Below the pieces are notes generated by a model, which had not been told where the DNA came from, ran no database searches, and saw only the letters and a list, made by a program, of their open reading frames with translations. Both the position numbers and the translations under genes were made by a program. Of a stretch of 28,906 bases of DNA, positions 7,033 through 13,507 are shown in pieces (positions within the stretch are counted from its first letter, which is position 1; the number at the start of each line of letters is the position of its first letter). This stretch comes from Clostridia bacterium (GTDB lineage: Bacteria > Bacillota > Clostridia > Oscillospirales > Acutalibacteraceae), in contig CAAGBN010000073.1 of the NCBI GenBank assembly GCA_900768075.1, positions 1 to 28,906 on the forward strand, in the 5' to 3' direction.

Positions 7033-8406
7033 ATGTTCGAAATAGATAAGATACTCAAAGAGGTTAAGAAAATACATTTTATCGGTATAGGTGGCTCTGG
7101 TATGTGTCCTATTGCAGAGATACTTCACTCATGGGGCTACGAAATTTCAGGCTCAGATAACAATGACGGTGACAACATCACAAAGCTTCGTGACCTTGGT
7201 ATGAAAGTAATTTTAGGTCAGAAGCCTGAAAATTTAGTCGGTGCTGAGCTTATAGTTTATACTGATGCTATACTTAAAGATAATCCCGAGCTTGTAGCTG
7301 CAAAAAACGGCAGTGTACCCTGCTTTGAGAGAGCTGCAATCTTCGGTGCAATAACAAGAATGTACTCAGACTGTATTGCAGTATGCGGTACTCACGGTAA
7401 AACTACAGTAACAGCTATGCTTTCACAGGTGCTCATTCAGGCACAGAAAGACCCAACCTGCCTCATCGGTGGCAGACTTCCTTTAATTGAAAGCCACGGC
7501 AGAGCAGGCAAAAGTGACATCTTCGTCTGCGAAGCATGTGAATACAAAAACCACTATCACGAGCTTTCACCTGACACAGCAATTCTTCTCAATGTCGATG
7601 AAGATCACCTTGAATTTTTCGAAAACCTTGACAATATCAAATCTTCATTCGGTAAGTTCTGTTCACTTTGCAGTAAGACAGTTATTTACAATGCCAATGA
7701 CAAAAACACAGTTGATACAGTTGCTGATATCAATGTTAAAAAGATTTCCTTCGGCTACAGCGAAAGCTGTACATACTCCCCTGCCAACATCATTTATAAC
7801 AGAGGTGCATTTGCTGAGTTTGATGTAATCAGCTCTGGCAAAAAGATAGCACATCTTAAGCTCAACATTCCCGGCACTCACAATATTCTCAACTCACTTG
7901 CAGCCTTTGCAGCAGCAGTAAATGTAGGCTGTAGCTATGAAGAATGCGAAAAAGGTATCGGTGCATTTTCAGGTGCAGGCAGACGTTTTGAAATACTCGG
8001 TGAAGTGGGCGGCATAACTATTGCCGACGACTATGCACATCACCCCGAAGAGCTTAAGGTTACTCTTGAAGCTGTTATGAAAATGGGATATAAAACCGTC
8101 TGGGCGGTACATCAGCCTTTCACCTATTCAAGAACAAAGATACTCTTTGACGATTTTGTAAAGGTGCTTCAGATACCCGACAGATGTGTTATGACAGAGA
8201 TTATGGGCTCAAGAGAAGTTAACACCTACGGCATTTACACCAAGGATTTAGCAGAAAAAATTCCCGGTAGTGTATGGTTCAATACCTTCGAAGAGGTATG
8301 TGACTACGTTCTCGACAATGCATCATCAGGTGATATTGTAATCACTCTCGGTTGCGGTGATATCTATAAGGCTGCAAAGATGATGCTGGGTAAATTAAAA
8401 GGTTAA
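7033..8406 (+). CDS. murC: UDP-N-acetylmuramate--L-alanine ligase
   Basis: A 457-residue cytoplasmic Mur ligase that adds L-Ala to UDP-MurNAc using ATP in peptidoglycan precursor synthesis; length is normal. Domain order is clear. The N-terminal UDP-substrate domain has HFIGIGGSGMCPIAEIL. The central ATPase has the P-loop VCGTHGKTTVTAML, then the VDEDHLEFF and N-x-x-N type (IYNANDKN) segments. The C-terminal domain has GAGRRFEIL and DDYAHHPEEL, the MurC form of this motif. The frame is open 59 codons further upstream, but AGGAG eight bases before ATG 7033 and the promoter at 6973-7001 fix this start. It is monocistronic here, followed by a hairpin at 8414-8432 and the repeat-rich region. Confidence 0.96.
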   Translation: MFEIDKILKEVKKIHFIGIGGSGMCPIAEILHSWGYEISGSDNNDGDNITKLRDLGMKVILGQKPENLVGAELIVYTDAILKDNPELVAAKNGSVPCFERAAIFGAITRMYSDCIAVCGTHGKTTVTAMLSQVLIQAQKDPTCLIGGRLPLIESHGRAGKSDIFVCEACEYKNHYHELSPDTAILLNVDEDHLEFFENLDNIKSSFGKFCSLCSKTVIYNANDKNTVDTVADINVKKISFGYSESCTYSPANIIYNRGAFAEFDVISSGKKIAHLKLNIPGTHNILNSLAAFAAAVNVGCSYEECEKGIGAFSGAGRRFEILGEVGGITIADDYAHHPEELKVTLEAVMKMGYKTVWAVHQPFTYSRTKILFDDFVKVLQIPDRCVMTEIMGSREVNTYGIYTKDLAEKIPGSVWFNTFEEVCDYVLDNASSGDIVITLGCGDIYKAAKMMLGKLKG

Positions 8407-8413
8407 TATGTAG

Positions 8414-8440
8414 GGGCGACCATTGGTCGTCCTTATTTAA
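8414..8440 (+). terminator. hairpin after murC, possible weak terminator
   Basis: GGGCGACC (8414-8421), loop ATT, GGTCGTCC (8425-8432), an 8 bp stem with one G-U pair, followed by a broken T-rich run. It may equally be part of the repeat cluster that follows. Confidence 0.45.
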
Positions 8441-8548
8441 TTATAAACAGAATCGCAGGTGCATCGCCTGCTTAGGTGTTTTCTCAGTAGCCCACGGGGC
8501 TACGCTACAGGTGTTTTTAACTGAAGTTAAAAGAAGCGTCAGTCTCGT

Positions 8549-8591
8549 CTTCCCTGAAAAGGGAGATGGCGGCGTAGCCGTCAGAGGGGTT
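8549..8591 (+). repeat. two-hairpin palindromic repeat, copy B
   Basis: Hairpin 1 is TTCCCT (8550-8555) / AGGGAG (8560-8565). Hairpin 2 is GGCGGC (8568-8573) / GCCGTC (8577-8582) with loop GTA. The distal purine arm AGAGGGG (8583-8589) ends in TT, as in copy A. Confidence 0.7.
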
Positions 8592-8628
8592 ATAAAATCA
8601 AGCCGTGACCCTACCAACTCGTCAGCCA

Positions 8629-8664
8629 TTCATAATTCATAATTCATTATTCATCATTCATTAA
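8629..8664. repeat. ATTCAT-rich low-complexity run
   Basis: Several imperfect direct copies of ATTCATA/ATTCATT in a row, between two copies of the two-hairpin repeat. No function is evident. Confidence 0.6.
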
Positions 8665-8673
8665 ATTATTTTG

Positions 8674-8716
8674 CTCCCTGCGTCGGCTTTGCCGACACCT
8701 CCCTCAAAGAGGGAGG
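8674..8716 (-). repeat. two-hairpin palindromic repeat, copy C (reverse orientation)
   Basis: Read on the minus strand: CCTCCCTC (8709-8716) / GAGGGAGG (8698-8705) as hairpin 1, then GTCGGC (8691-8696) / GCCGAC (8682-8687) as hairpin 2, then the distal arm CAGGGAG (8674-8680). Confidence 0.75.
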
Positions 8717-8753
8717 CAAGAGTTTATTCTCAAACTTAAGTATCGTCAGCTTG

Positions 8754-8806
8754 GCTCCCTCCCTGAGGGAGCTGTCTTTTTGCCTTAGCAAAAAGGCTGA
8801 GGGAGT
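8754..8806 (+). repeat. two-hairpin palindromic repeat, copy D
   Basis: Hairpin 1 is GCTCCCT (8754-8760) / AGGGAGC (8766-8772), linker TGT. Hairpin 2 is CTTTTTGC (8776-8783) / GCAAAAAG (8788-8795). The distal arm is GAGGGAG around 8799-8805. Confidence 0.75.
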
Positions 8807-8992
8807 ATTGCAAATTTTCCATATTTTTCCAAGAGTATATGAAAGAATGAAGCTCATAATATAATCAGCGGTTGAGTTCAGTACTCTGCCGGATAAGCAA
8901 GGCATTGGCCGTTAGTTTATTTGGTACTTACTAAGCGTTTGTGACTTTTCCGCTATATAAAACAATTGTCAGCGGAGAAGTCCCTACAATTG

Positions 8993-9020
8993 AAAAAAGC
9001 TCCCATTGGGGAGCTTTTTT
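8993..9020. terminator. symmetrical terminator-like hairpin
   Basis: A tract, AGCTCCC (8998-9004), 4-base loop, GGGAGCT (9009-9015), then T tract ending at 9020. It could work on either strand. The 3' flank GCTTTTTTAATGCAGA is shared with the flank of the thyX terminator at 5336-5351, suggesting a dispersed repeat. Confidence 0.6.
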
Positions 9021-9071
9021 AATGCAGAAATTAAGTGTCGCTTCACGCCGATTGAAAGTTGCTTTTTAGCG

Positions 9072-9100
9072 AAAAAGAGACGCGGTACTGCCCGCGTCCC
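9072..9100 (-). terminator. terminator of the ilvE operon
   Basis: On the minus strand, GGGACGCGG (9092-9100), 6-base loop, CCGCGTCTC (9077-9085), then five T (9072-9076). A 9 bp GC-rich stem with one G-U pair, just past the ilvE stop, closing the long minus-strand operon. Confidence 0.88.
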
Positions 9101-9106
9101 ATAAAA

Positions 9107-10174
9107 TTATTTAACTTCGATTCTCCAACCGTAGGGATCTTCTCTCTTGCCCCACTGGATGCCTGTGAGTTCGTCGTAGAGCTTCTGTGTAAGCTCGCCG
9201 ATTCCGCCACCGCCGATAGTCATAACATCGTCCATATAACGAAGCTTGCCAACGGGTGACACTACTGCAGCAGTACCTGTACCCCAAACTTCTTCAAGGC
9301 TACCGTCTTTAGCAGCAGCTACGAGCTCGTCAACGCTGATGCGTCTTTCTTCAACCTCATAGCCCCAAGCCTTGCATACGTTGATGATTGAATTACGTGT
9401 GATACCGGGAAGAATGCTGCCGTTAAGAGCAGGTGTGATAACCTTGCCATTTATCTTGAACATAATGTTCATAGCGCCAACTTCTTCGATATACTTTCTC
9501 TCAACACCGTCAAGCCAGAGAACCTGTGAATAGCCTGCATCGTGAGCCTTAACCTGAGCAATAAGTGAAGCAGCGTAGTTGCCGCCTGTTTTAGCAAAGC
9601 CCATACCGCCCTTAACAGCTCTTACGTAGTCATCTTCAATCCAGATACCAACGGGAGCAAGACCGCTCTCATAATAAGCACCTGAGGGTGAAAGGATAAC
9701 CATAAAGAGATATGTCTTTGAGGGAGCTACACCAAGGAATTCGTCAGTAGCGATAACGAAGGGTCTGATGTAAAGTGATGTACCTTCATCTGAGGGTACC
9801 CAATCTCTGTCGATGTCTACAACTGCCTTAACAGCCTCAACGAACATCTCTTCGGGAATTTCGGGAATACAGAGTCTTTCGTTTGAAGCGTTAGCTCTCT
9901 TAGCGTTCATATCAGGACGGAAGAGATAGATCTTATCGTCAGCACCTCTGTATGCCTTGAGACCTTCAAACATTTCCTGTCCGTAGTGGAAAACCATAGC
10001 ACTGGGGTCAAGTGAAATGTTGCCGTAAGGTACGATTCTTGCATCGTGCCAGCCCTTGCCCTCTGTGTAGTTCATCATAAACATATGGTCTGTAAATGTT
10101 TTACCGAAGCCGAGCTTTTCACCCTTCTGGGGTTTAGCCTTGGGAGAAGTTGTTTTAGTAATTTTGATATCCAT
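9107..10174 (-). CDS. ilvE: branched-chain amino acid aminotransferase
   Basis: A 355-residue class IV PLP aminotransferase of the longer IlvE subtype that also includes eukaryotic BCATs. It exchanges amino groups between glutamate and the 2-oxoacids of Ile, Leu and Val. The catalytic lysine is K195 in GGMGFAKTGGNYAAS. FHYGQEMFEGLKAYR (62-76), YIRPFV, YIEEVGAMNIMF and the late GTGTAAVVSPVG motif are all as expected. The start ATG 10174 lies 13 bp after the gamma subunit stop, with a GAGGTG ribosome site. It is the last gene of the T-box operon. Position directly after a 2-oxoacid:ferredoxin oxidoreductase suggests it aminates (or supplies) the oxoacids handled by that enzyme. Reaction assignment is secure; direction in the cell is inferred. 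Confidence 0.95.
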   Translation of the reverse strand: MDIKITKTTSPKAKPQKGEKLGFGKTFTDHMFMMNYTEGKGWHDARIVPYGNISLDPSAMVFHYGQEMFEGLKAYRGADDKIYLFRPDMNAKRANASNERLCIPEIPEEMFVEAVKAVVDIDRDWVPSDEGTSLYIRPFVIATDEFLGVAPSKTYLFMVILSPSGAYYESGLAPVGIWIEDDYVRAVKGGMGFAKTGGNYAASLIAQVKAHDAGYSQVLWLDGVERKYIEEVGAMNIMFKINGKVITPALNGSILPGITRNSIINVCKAWGYEVEERRISVDELVAAAKDGSLEEVWGTGTAAVVSPVGKLRYMDDVMTIGGGGIGELTQKLYDELTGIQWGKREDPYGWRIEVK

Positions 10175-10187
10175 AATTACACCTCAA

Positions 10188-10724
10188 TTATTCAAAATCG
10201 TAGCCTGTTTTAAGAGCTTTAAGGTTAACATCAATAAGGTTAGCCTTTTTGGGTGGTACAACCTTATTAAGAGCTGCTTGAGTGCCGTCAAAGCCGATGT
10301 TTTCGCAGACCTTCATAAGCTTACCCATAAGAATCATATTAGCAAGTGTTGAGAATCCTTCGTCATTTGCCATTTTTGTTGCAGGTACATAATATGTAGT
10401 TACATCATCACGGTTTACTTTTTCAGCGATAAGAGCTGAGTCAACGATAATGGTACCGCCTGAAACAACGTCGTTTTCATACTTCTTAAGTGAGGGAAGA
10501 TTCATTGCAACGAGTACGTCAGGGTTTGTAACGATAGGTGAACCGACAGGCATATCGCTGATGATAACGCTACAGTTAGCTGTACCGCCTCTCATTTCAG
10601 GGCCGTATGAGGGAAGCCATGAAACCTGCTTATCAGCCATAAGACCCTTATAAGCTAAGAACTTACCTGCGAAAAGTACGCCCTGACCGCCGAAGCCTGC
10701 AATTAAAATCTGTGTTGTTGCCAT
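10188..10724 (-). CDS. 2-oxoacid:ferredoxin oxidoreductase, gamma subunit
   Basis: A 178-residue gamma (domain III) subunit of the four-subunit KOR/VOR type of oxoacid:ferredoxin oxidoreductase. The start MATTQILIAGFGGQGVLFAG carries the conserved GFGGQG motif, and SWLPSYGPEMRGGTANCSV is the family motif that follows. Length is typical (about 180). The open frame extends 30 codons upstream into the beta gene, but the true start is ATG 10724, one base past the beta stop, with GGAGG at good spacing lying inside the beta gene. It is translationally coupled to beta. Whether the complex prefers branched-chain oxoacids or 2-oxoglutarate cannot be read from this subunit. Confidence 0.92.
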   Translation of the reverse strand: MATTQILIAGFGGQGVLFAGKFLAYKGLMADKQVSWLPSYGPEMRGGTANCSVIISDMPVGSPIVTNPDVLVAMNLPSLKKYENDVVSGGTIIVDSALIAEKVNRDDVTTYYVPATKMANDEGFSTLANMILMGKLMKVCENIGFDGTQAALNKVVPPKKANLIDVNLKALKTGYDFE

Positions 10725-10725
10725 A

Positions 10726-11484
10726 TTATTCAGCCTCCTTTTCAGCATCTCTGTCTTTATAGACACCAAGAGGATAGTAAGGAAGCATATTATCCTCAAG
10801 CCACTTAAGTGCATTGATAGGAGTCATACCCCAGTTTGTGGGACAGGTTGAAACAACCTCGATAAGTGAGAAGCCCTTCTTATCAATCTGATTCTGGAAA
10901 GCCTTTTTGATAGCCTTCTTTGCGTTTCTGACATTCTTAACGTTGTTAACTGCTACTCTTTCAACATAGCCTGCGCCGTCAAGAGTTGAGAGCATTTCGC
11001 TTACCTTAACAGGGAAACCGCAATGGCTTGTATCTCTGCCGTAGGGTGAAGTCTGTGTCACCTGACCGGGAAGTGATGTGGGAGCCATCTGACCGCCTGT
11101 CATACCGTAAATAGCATTGTTAACGAAGATGATAGTGATATTTTCGTTTCTTGCTGCAGCATGTACTGTTTCAGCCATACCGATTGAAGCAAGGTCACCG
11201 TCACCCTGATATGTAAATACAATGTGATTGTCAGGATCAGCTCTCTTAACACCTGTTGCAACTGCAGGAGCTCTGCCGTGTGCTGCCTGAACCATATCGC
11301 AATTAAAGTAGTTATAAGCAAGAACTGAACAACCAACAGGAGCTACACCGATAGTCATACCCTCAATACCGAGCTCGTCAATAGCTTCAGCAACAAGACG
11401 GTGAATTATACCGTGTGTGCAACCGGGACAATAATGAAGAGGTACGTCTGCAAGTGATTTTGGTTTATCGAATACTACTGCCAT
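10726..11484 (-). CDS. 2-oxoacid:ferredoxin oxidoreductase, beta (TPP-binding) subunit
   Basis: A 252-residue beta subunit that binds thiamine diphosphate. YCPGCTHG (18-25) is the conserved Cys-containing N-terminal motif. GDGDLASIG (94-102) and NNAIYGMTGGQ (122-132) form the TPP/Mg2+ site. MAPTSLPGQVTQTSPYGRD follows as in VOR/KOR beta chains. Length is typical. The ribosome site AAAGGAGGTAA is near perfect and the start codon shares one base with the alpha-subunit stop (TAATG), so translation is coupled. The subunit catalyses decarboxylation (or reductive carboxylation) together with alpha and passes electrons to the ferredoxin subunit encoded upstream. Confidence 0.93.
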   Translation of the reverse strand: MAVVFDKPKSLADVPLHYCPGCTHGIIHRLVAEAIDELGIEGMTIGVAPVGCSVLAYNYFNCDMVQAAHGRAPAVATGVKRADPDNHIVFTYQGDGDLASIGMAETVHAAARNENITIIFVNNAIYGMTGGQMAPTSLPGQVTQTSPYGRDTSHCGFPVKVSEMLSTLDGAGYVERVAVNNVKNVRNAKKAIKKAFQNQIDKKGFSLIEVVSTCPTNWGMTPINALKWLEDNMLPYYPLGVYKDRDAEKEAE

Positions 11485-12548
11485 TATTTGTTACCTCCTT
11501 TGTTTGCTTCTCTGATTGCTTCCAACACCTGCTCGGGTGAAGGAATCATACCGCCTGCTCTGTTACAGAGAGTTACAGGCTTGCTATATTCGATTGAAGC
11601 TTTTACATCTTCAATCATCTGACCCATTGAAAGCTCAACGCTGATGAATGAATTTACCTTTTCAGCTGCAGCCTTGAATGCCTTTTTGGGGAAGGGCCAG
11701 AGTGTGATAGGTCTGATCATACCTACCTTGATACCTTCGGCTCTTGCCATAGCGATAGCGTTCTTTGCTACTCTGGCAGCGATACCGAATGCTGTGACGC
11801 AGATTTCTGCATCATCCATCATATATTCTTCATACATAACTTCGTTTTCTTCAACAGTCTTATACTTCTCGAATCTTTCGAAGTTAAGTCTTTCAAGCTC
11901 TTCGGGTACGAGTGAAAGTGAGTTGATGATATTGTGCTTTCTTTCACACTTTGTACCTGTTACAGCCCATGACTTGTCGTAGTCTGCCACTTCTACATCT
12001 TCAAGTGAAACGGGCTCCATCATCTGACCCATTGTACCGTCAGCGAGAATCATTGAAGTCATTCTGTATTTTTCAGCAAGGTCAAAGCCCTTGATTGTAA
12101 GTGATGCCATTTCCTGAACTGATGAGGGTGCGAGAACGATCATATTGAAGTCACCGTGACCTGCAGCCTTTGTAGCCTGGAAATAGTCTGACTGTGAGGG
12201 CTGGATACCGCCGAGACCGGGGCCGCCTCTCTGAACATTAACAATAAGACAGGGAAGATCTGAGCCTGCCATATATGAGAGACCCTCAGCCTTAAGTGAA
12301 ATTCCCGGGCTTGATGAAGATGTCATAACTCTCTTACCGGTACCGGCAACGCCGTAAACCATATTGATAGCAGCAACTTCACTTTCAGCCTGAAGGAAAC
12401 AACCACCGATTTTAGGCATCTTCTTTGCCATATAAGCAGCAATTTCTGTCTGAGGAGTGATAGGATAACCGAAGTAGTGACGGCAGCCAGCCTTGATAGC
12501 AGCCTCTGCAATAGCTTCGTTACCTTTCATAAGTACTTTTTCAGCCAT
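11484..12548 (-). CDS. vorB: 2-oxoacid:ferredoxin oxidoreductase, alpha subunit (VorB-like)
   Basis: A 354-residue alpha subunit. Recognisable parts are the N-terminal KGNEAIAEAAIKAGCRHYFGYPITPQTEI (shown here only as a motif run: GNEAIAEAAI then GYPITPQTEI), the ESEVAAINMVYGVAGTG pyrophosphate-domain segment, MTSSSSPGISLK and QRGGPGLGG. Length matches the KOR/VOR alpha chain. Proteins of this size are commonly named VorB (3-methyl-2-oxobutanoate dehydrogenase), but VOR and KOR alpha chains are not separable by eye. The ilvE gene and isoleucine-type T-box in the same operon favour branched-chain oxoacids. The start follows the ferredoxin-subunit stop by 10 bp, with a GTGAGGTAA ribosome site. 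Confidence 0.9.
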   Translation of the reverse strand: MAEKVLMKGNEAIAEAAIKAGCRHYFGYPITPQTEIAAYMAKKMPKIGGCFLQAESEVAAINMVYGVAGTGKRVMTSSSSPGISLKAEGLSYMAGSDLPCLIVNVQRGGPGLGGIQPSQSDYFQATKAAGHGDFNMIVLAPSSVQEMASLTIKGFDLAEKYRMTSMILADGTMGQMMEPVSLEDVEVADYDKSWAVTGTKCERKHNIINSLSLVPEELERLNFERFEKYKTVEENEVMYEEYMMDDAEICVTAFGIAARVAKNAIAMARAEGIKVGMIRPITLWPFPKKAFKAAAEKVNSFISVELSMGQMIEDVKASIEYSKPVTLCNRAGGMIPSPEQVLEAIREANKGGNK

Positions 12549-12558
12549 TTTCTTTACC

Positions 12559-12765
12559 TCACTTTTCTACCTTGATTATACAGTCGGGACACATAGTTGC
12601 ACAGAAAGCGCAACCGATGCACTTGCTTTCATCTGTCATTTCGGCAGGTGAATGACCTTTGGCATTGATCTTTTCTTTGTTGATGATGAGAATCTTTTTG
12701 GGACAAGCCTCAACACAAAGACCGCAGCCTTTACATAAATCTGTTTTAAATGTAACTTTAGGCAT
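12559..12765 (-). CDS. 2-oxoacid:ferredoxin oxidoreductase, delta (2x[4Fe-4S] ferredoxin) subunit
   Basis: A 68-residue ferredoxin-like subunit with two cluster motifs, CKGCGLCVEACP and CIGCAFCATMCP, each with the CxxCxxCxxxCP spacing. In four-subunit oxidoreductases it carries electrons between the TPP site and free ferredoxin. The open frame begins 20 codons earlier, but ATG 12765 has GGAGG seven bases upstream and gives the normal N-terminus MPKVTFK. It is the first oxidoreductase subunit in the operon, 16 bp after the ATPase gene, giving the order delta-alpha-beta-gamma. Confidence 0.94.
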   Translation of the reverse strand: MPKVTFKTDLCKGCGLCVEACPKKILIINKEKINAKGHSPAEMTDESKCIGCAFCATMCPDCIIKVEK

Positions 12766-12781
12766 TTCATAACCTCCAATG

Positions 12782-13441
12782 TTAAATGATTTTATTTTGT
12801 AGTGAAAGAGGGAAGACGTTATCAATCTTCTCTTTCAGAGCATTTGCAATTTCTTTTTCAGCACTTGTAAACATTACAGGTAAACCGCTGATTTCACTGA
12901 GCTTCCGGAGCTCATCCTGAACCGAGAGTATATCCTCGGCAGTAGTGTCCTGCCCTAAATTTGAGTTGTTTACAATAGAGGTAAACTTAAGGTGAGATGC
13001 AGCCTCAACCTCTCGCATTATCTCAAATGCTTCGGCAGCTGTACGGGTAAGAGGACGGTAGAAGTTGACAACGAACATCATTTCAAAGTTGTCTTCTTCT
13101 TTTATATACGGAGCAAATCTGCCAAGGGCTATAGCACCCGCATCGTCACCGCCGATATCCATAACTGCATATGTGTTTTTATCCTGAACAGCTCTGTACA
13201 TTTCCTGAGGGAGCGAGGGAATATCAAGGTTTGAGCCTGCATACTGTGAGCAGAGAAGCTCTATGCCTTTTTCTTTAAGCTCCTTTTCGCTGTCCTTTGT
13301 GCGGAAATAAGGATTGACTATATCAAGGTCAGCAATCACCACAGGATATCCCATATCTTTGAGATGAATTGCATAGTTGACAGCAATATTTGTTTTACCG
13401 CTGCCGTAGTGACCTGCAAACAAAGTCAGACGCTTAGGCAT
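12782..13441 (-). CDS. P-loop ATPase of the ParA/MinD/CobQ-like (SIMIBI) type, unknown role
   Basis: A 219-residue single-domain nucleotide-binding protein. The Walker A is GHYGSGKT (10-17) and the switch-type segment is VIADLDIVNPYFRTKD, followed by AVMDIGGDDAGA. There is no membrane segment and no Cys-rich cluster motif, so a Mrp-like Fe-S carrier role is not supported. The open frame extends 15 codons upstream, but AAAGGTG at usual spacing selects ATG 13441. It lies 66 bp after the acyl-CoA synthetase gene and 16 bp before the ferredoxin subunit, so it is embedded in the oxidoreductase operon. A maturation, activation or regulatory role for the complex is a guess from position. The fold is clear; the function is not known to me. 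Confidence 0.82.
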   Translation of the reverse strand: MPKRLTLFAGHYGSGKTNIAVNYAIHLKDMGYPVVIADLDIVNPYFRTKDSEKELKEKGIELLCSQYAGSNLDIPSLPQEMYRAVQDKNTYAVMDIGGDDAGAIALGRFAPYIKEEDNFEMMFVVNFYRPLTRTAAEAFEIMREVEAASHLKFTSIVNNSNLGQDTTAEDILSVQDELRKLSEISGLPVMFTSAEKEIANALKEKIDNVFPLSLQNKII

Positions 13442-13507
13442 AAAAATCACACCTTTCATTATATGATATTTTCTCTCTTTTTTCAAGAGAAAGAATCATA
13501 TTTTTTA

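Larger units (their letters stand above)
8407..9070. other. gene-free, repeat-rich intergenic region between murC and ilvE
   Basis: About 0.7 kb without a credible gene. It holds successive hairpins: 8414-8432, GCAGG/CCTGC at 8455-8471, and a perfect GTAGCCC/GGGCTAC at 8487-8503. Three copies of the two-hairpin repeat lie at 8549, 8674 and 8754. An ATTCAT-rich low-complexity run spans about 8629-8664, imperfect CAATTG repeats lie near 8963-8992, and a terminator-like palindrome at 8993-9020. Open frames through it have no ribosome sites and read the repeats, so I reject them as genes. Confidence 0.8.

Noticed and set aside
8441..8629. Small minus-strand open frame after murC
   Set aside because: It runs through hairpins and repeat copy B, has no ribosome site and shows no domain; a by-product of repeat sequence.
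8549..8806. Possible CRISPR array from the closely spaced palindromic repeats
   Set aside because: Spacing and orientation vary, arms differ in sequence, there are no uniform spacers and no cas genes.
8666..8905. 79-codon minus-strand open frame
   Set aside because: It reads through repeat copies C and D and low-complexity DNA, with no ribosome site or recognisable protein.
10725..10814. 30-codon extension of the gamma subunit into the beta gene
   Set aside because: The family starts directly at the GFGGQG strand, and ATG 10724 has a strong ribosome site.
12782..13441. Mrp-type Fe-S cluster carrier assignment for the small ATPase
   Set aside because: It lacks the C-terminal CxxC pair used by Mrp/NBP35 carriers.
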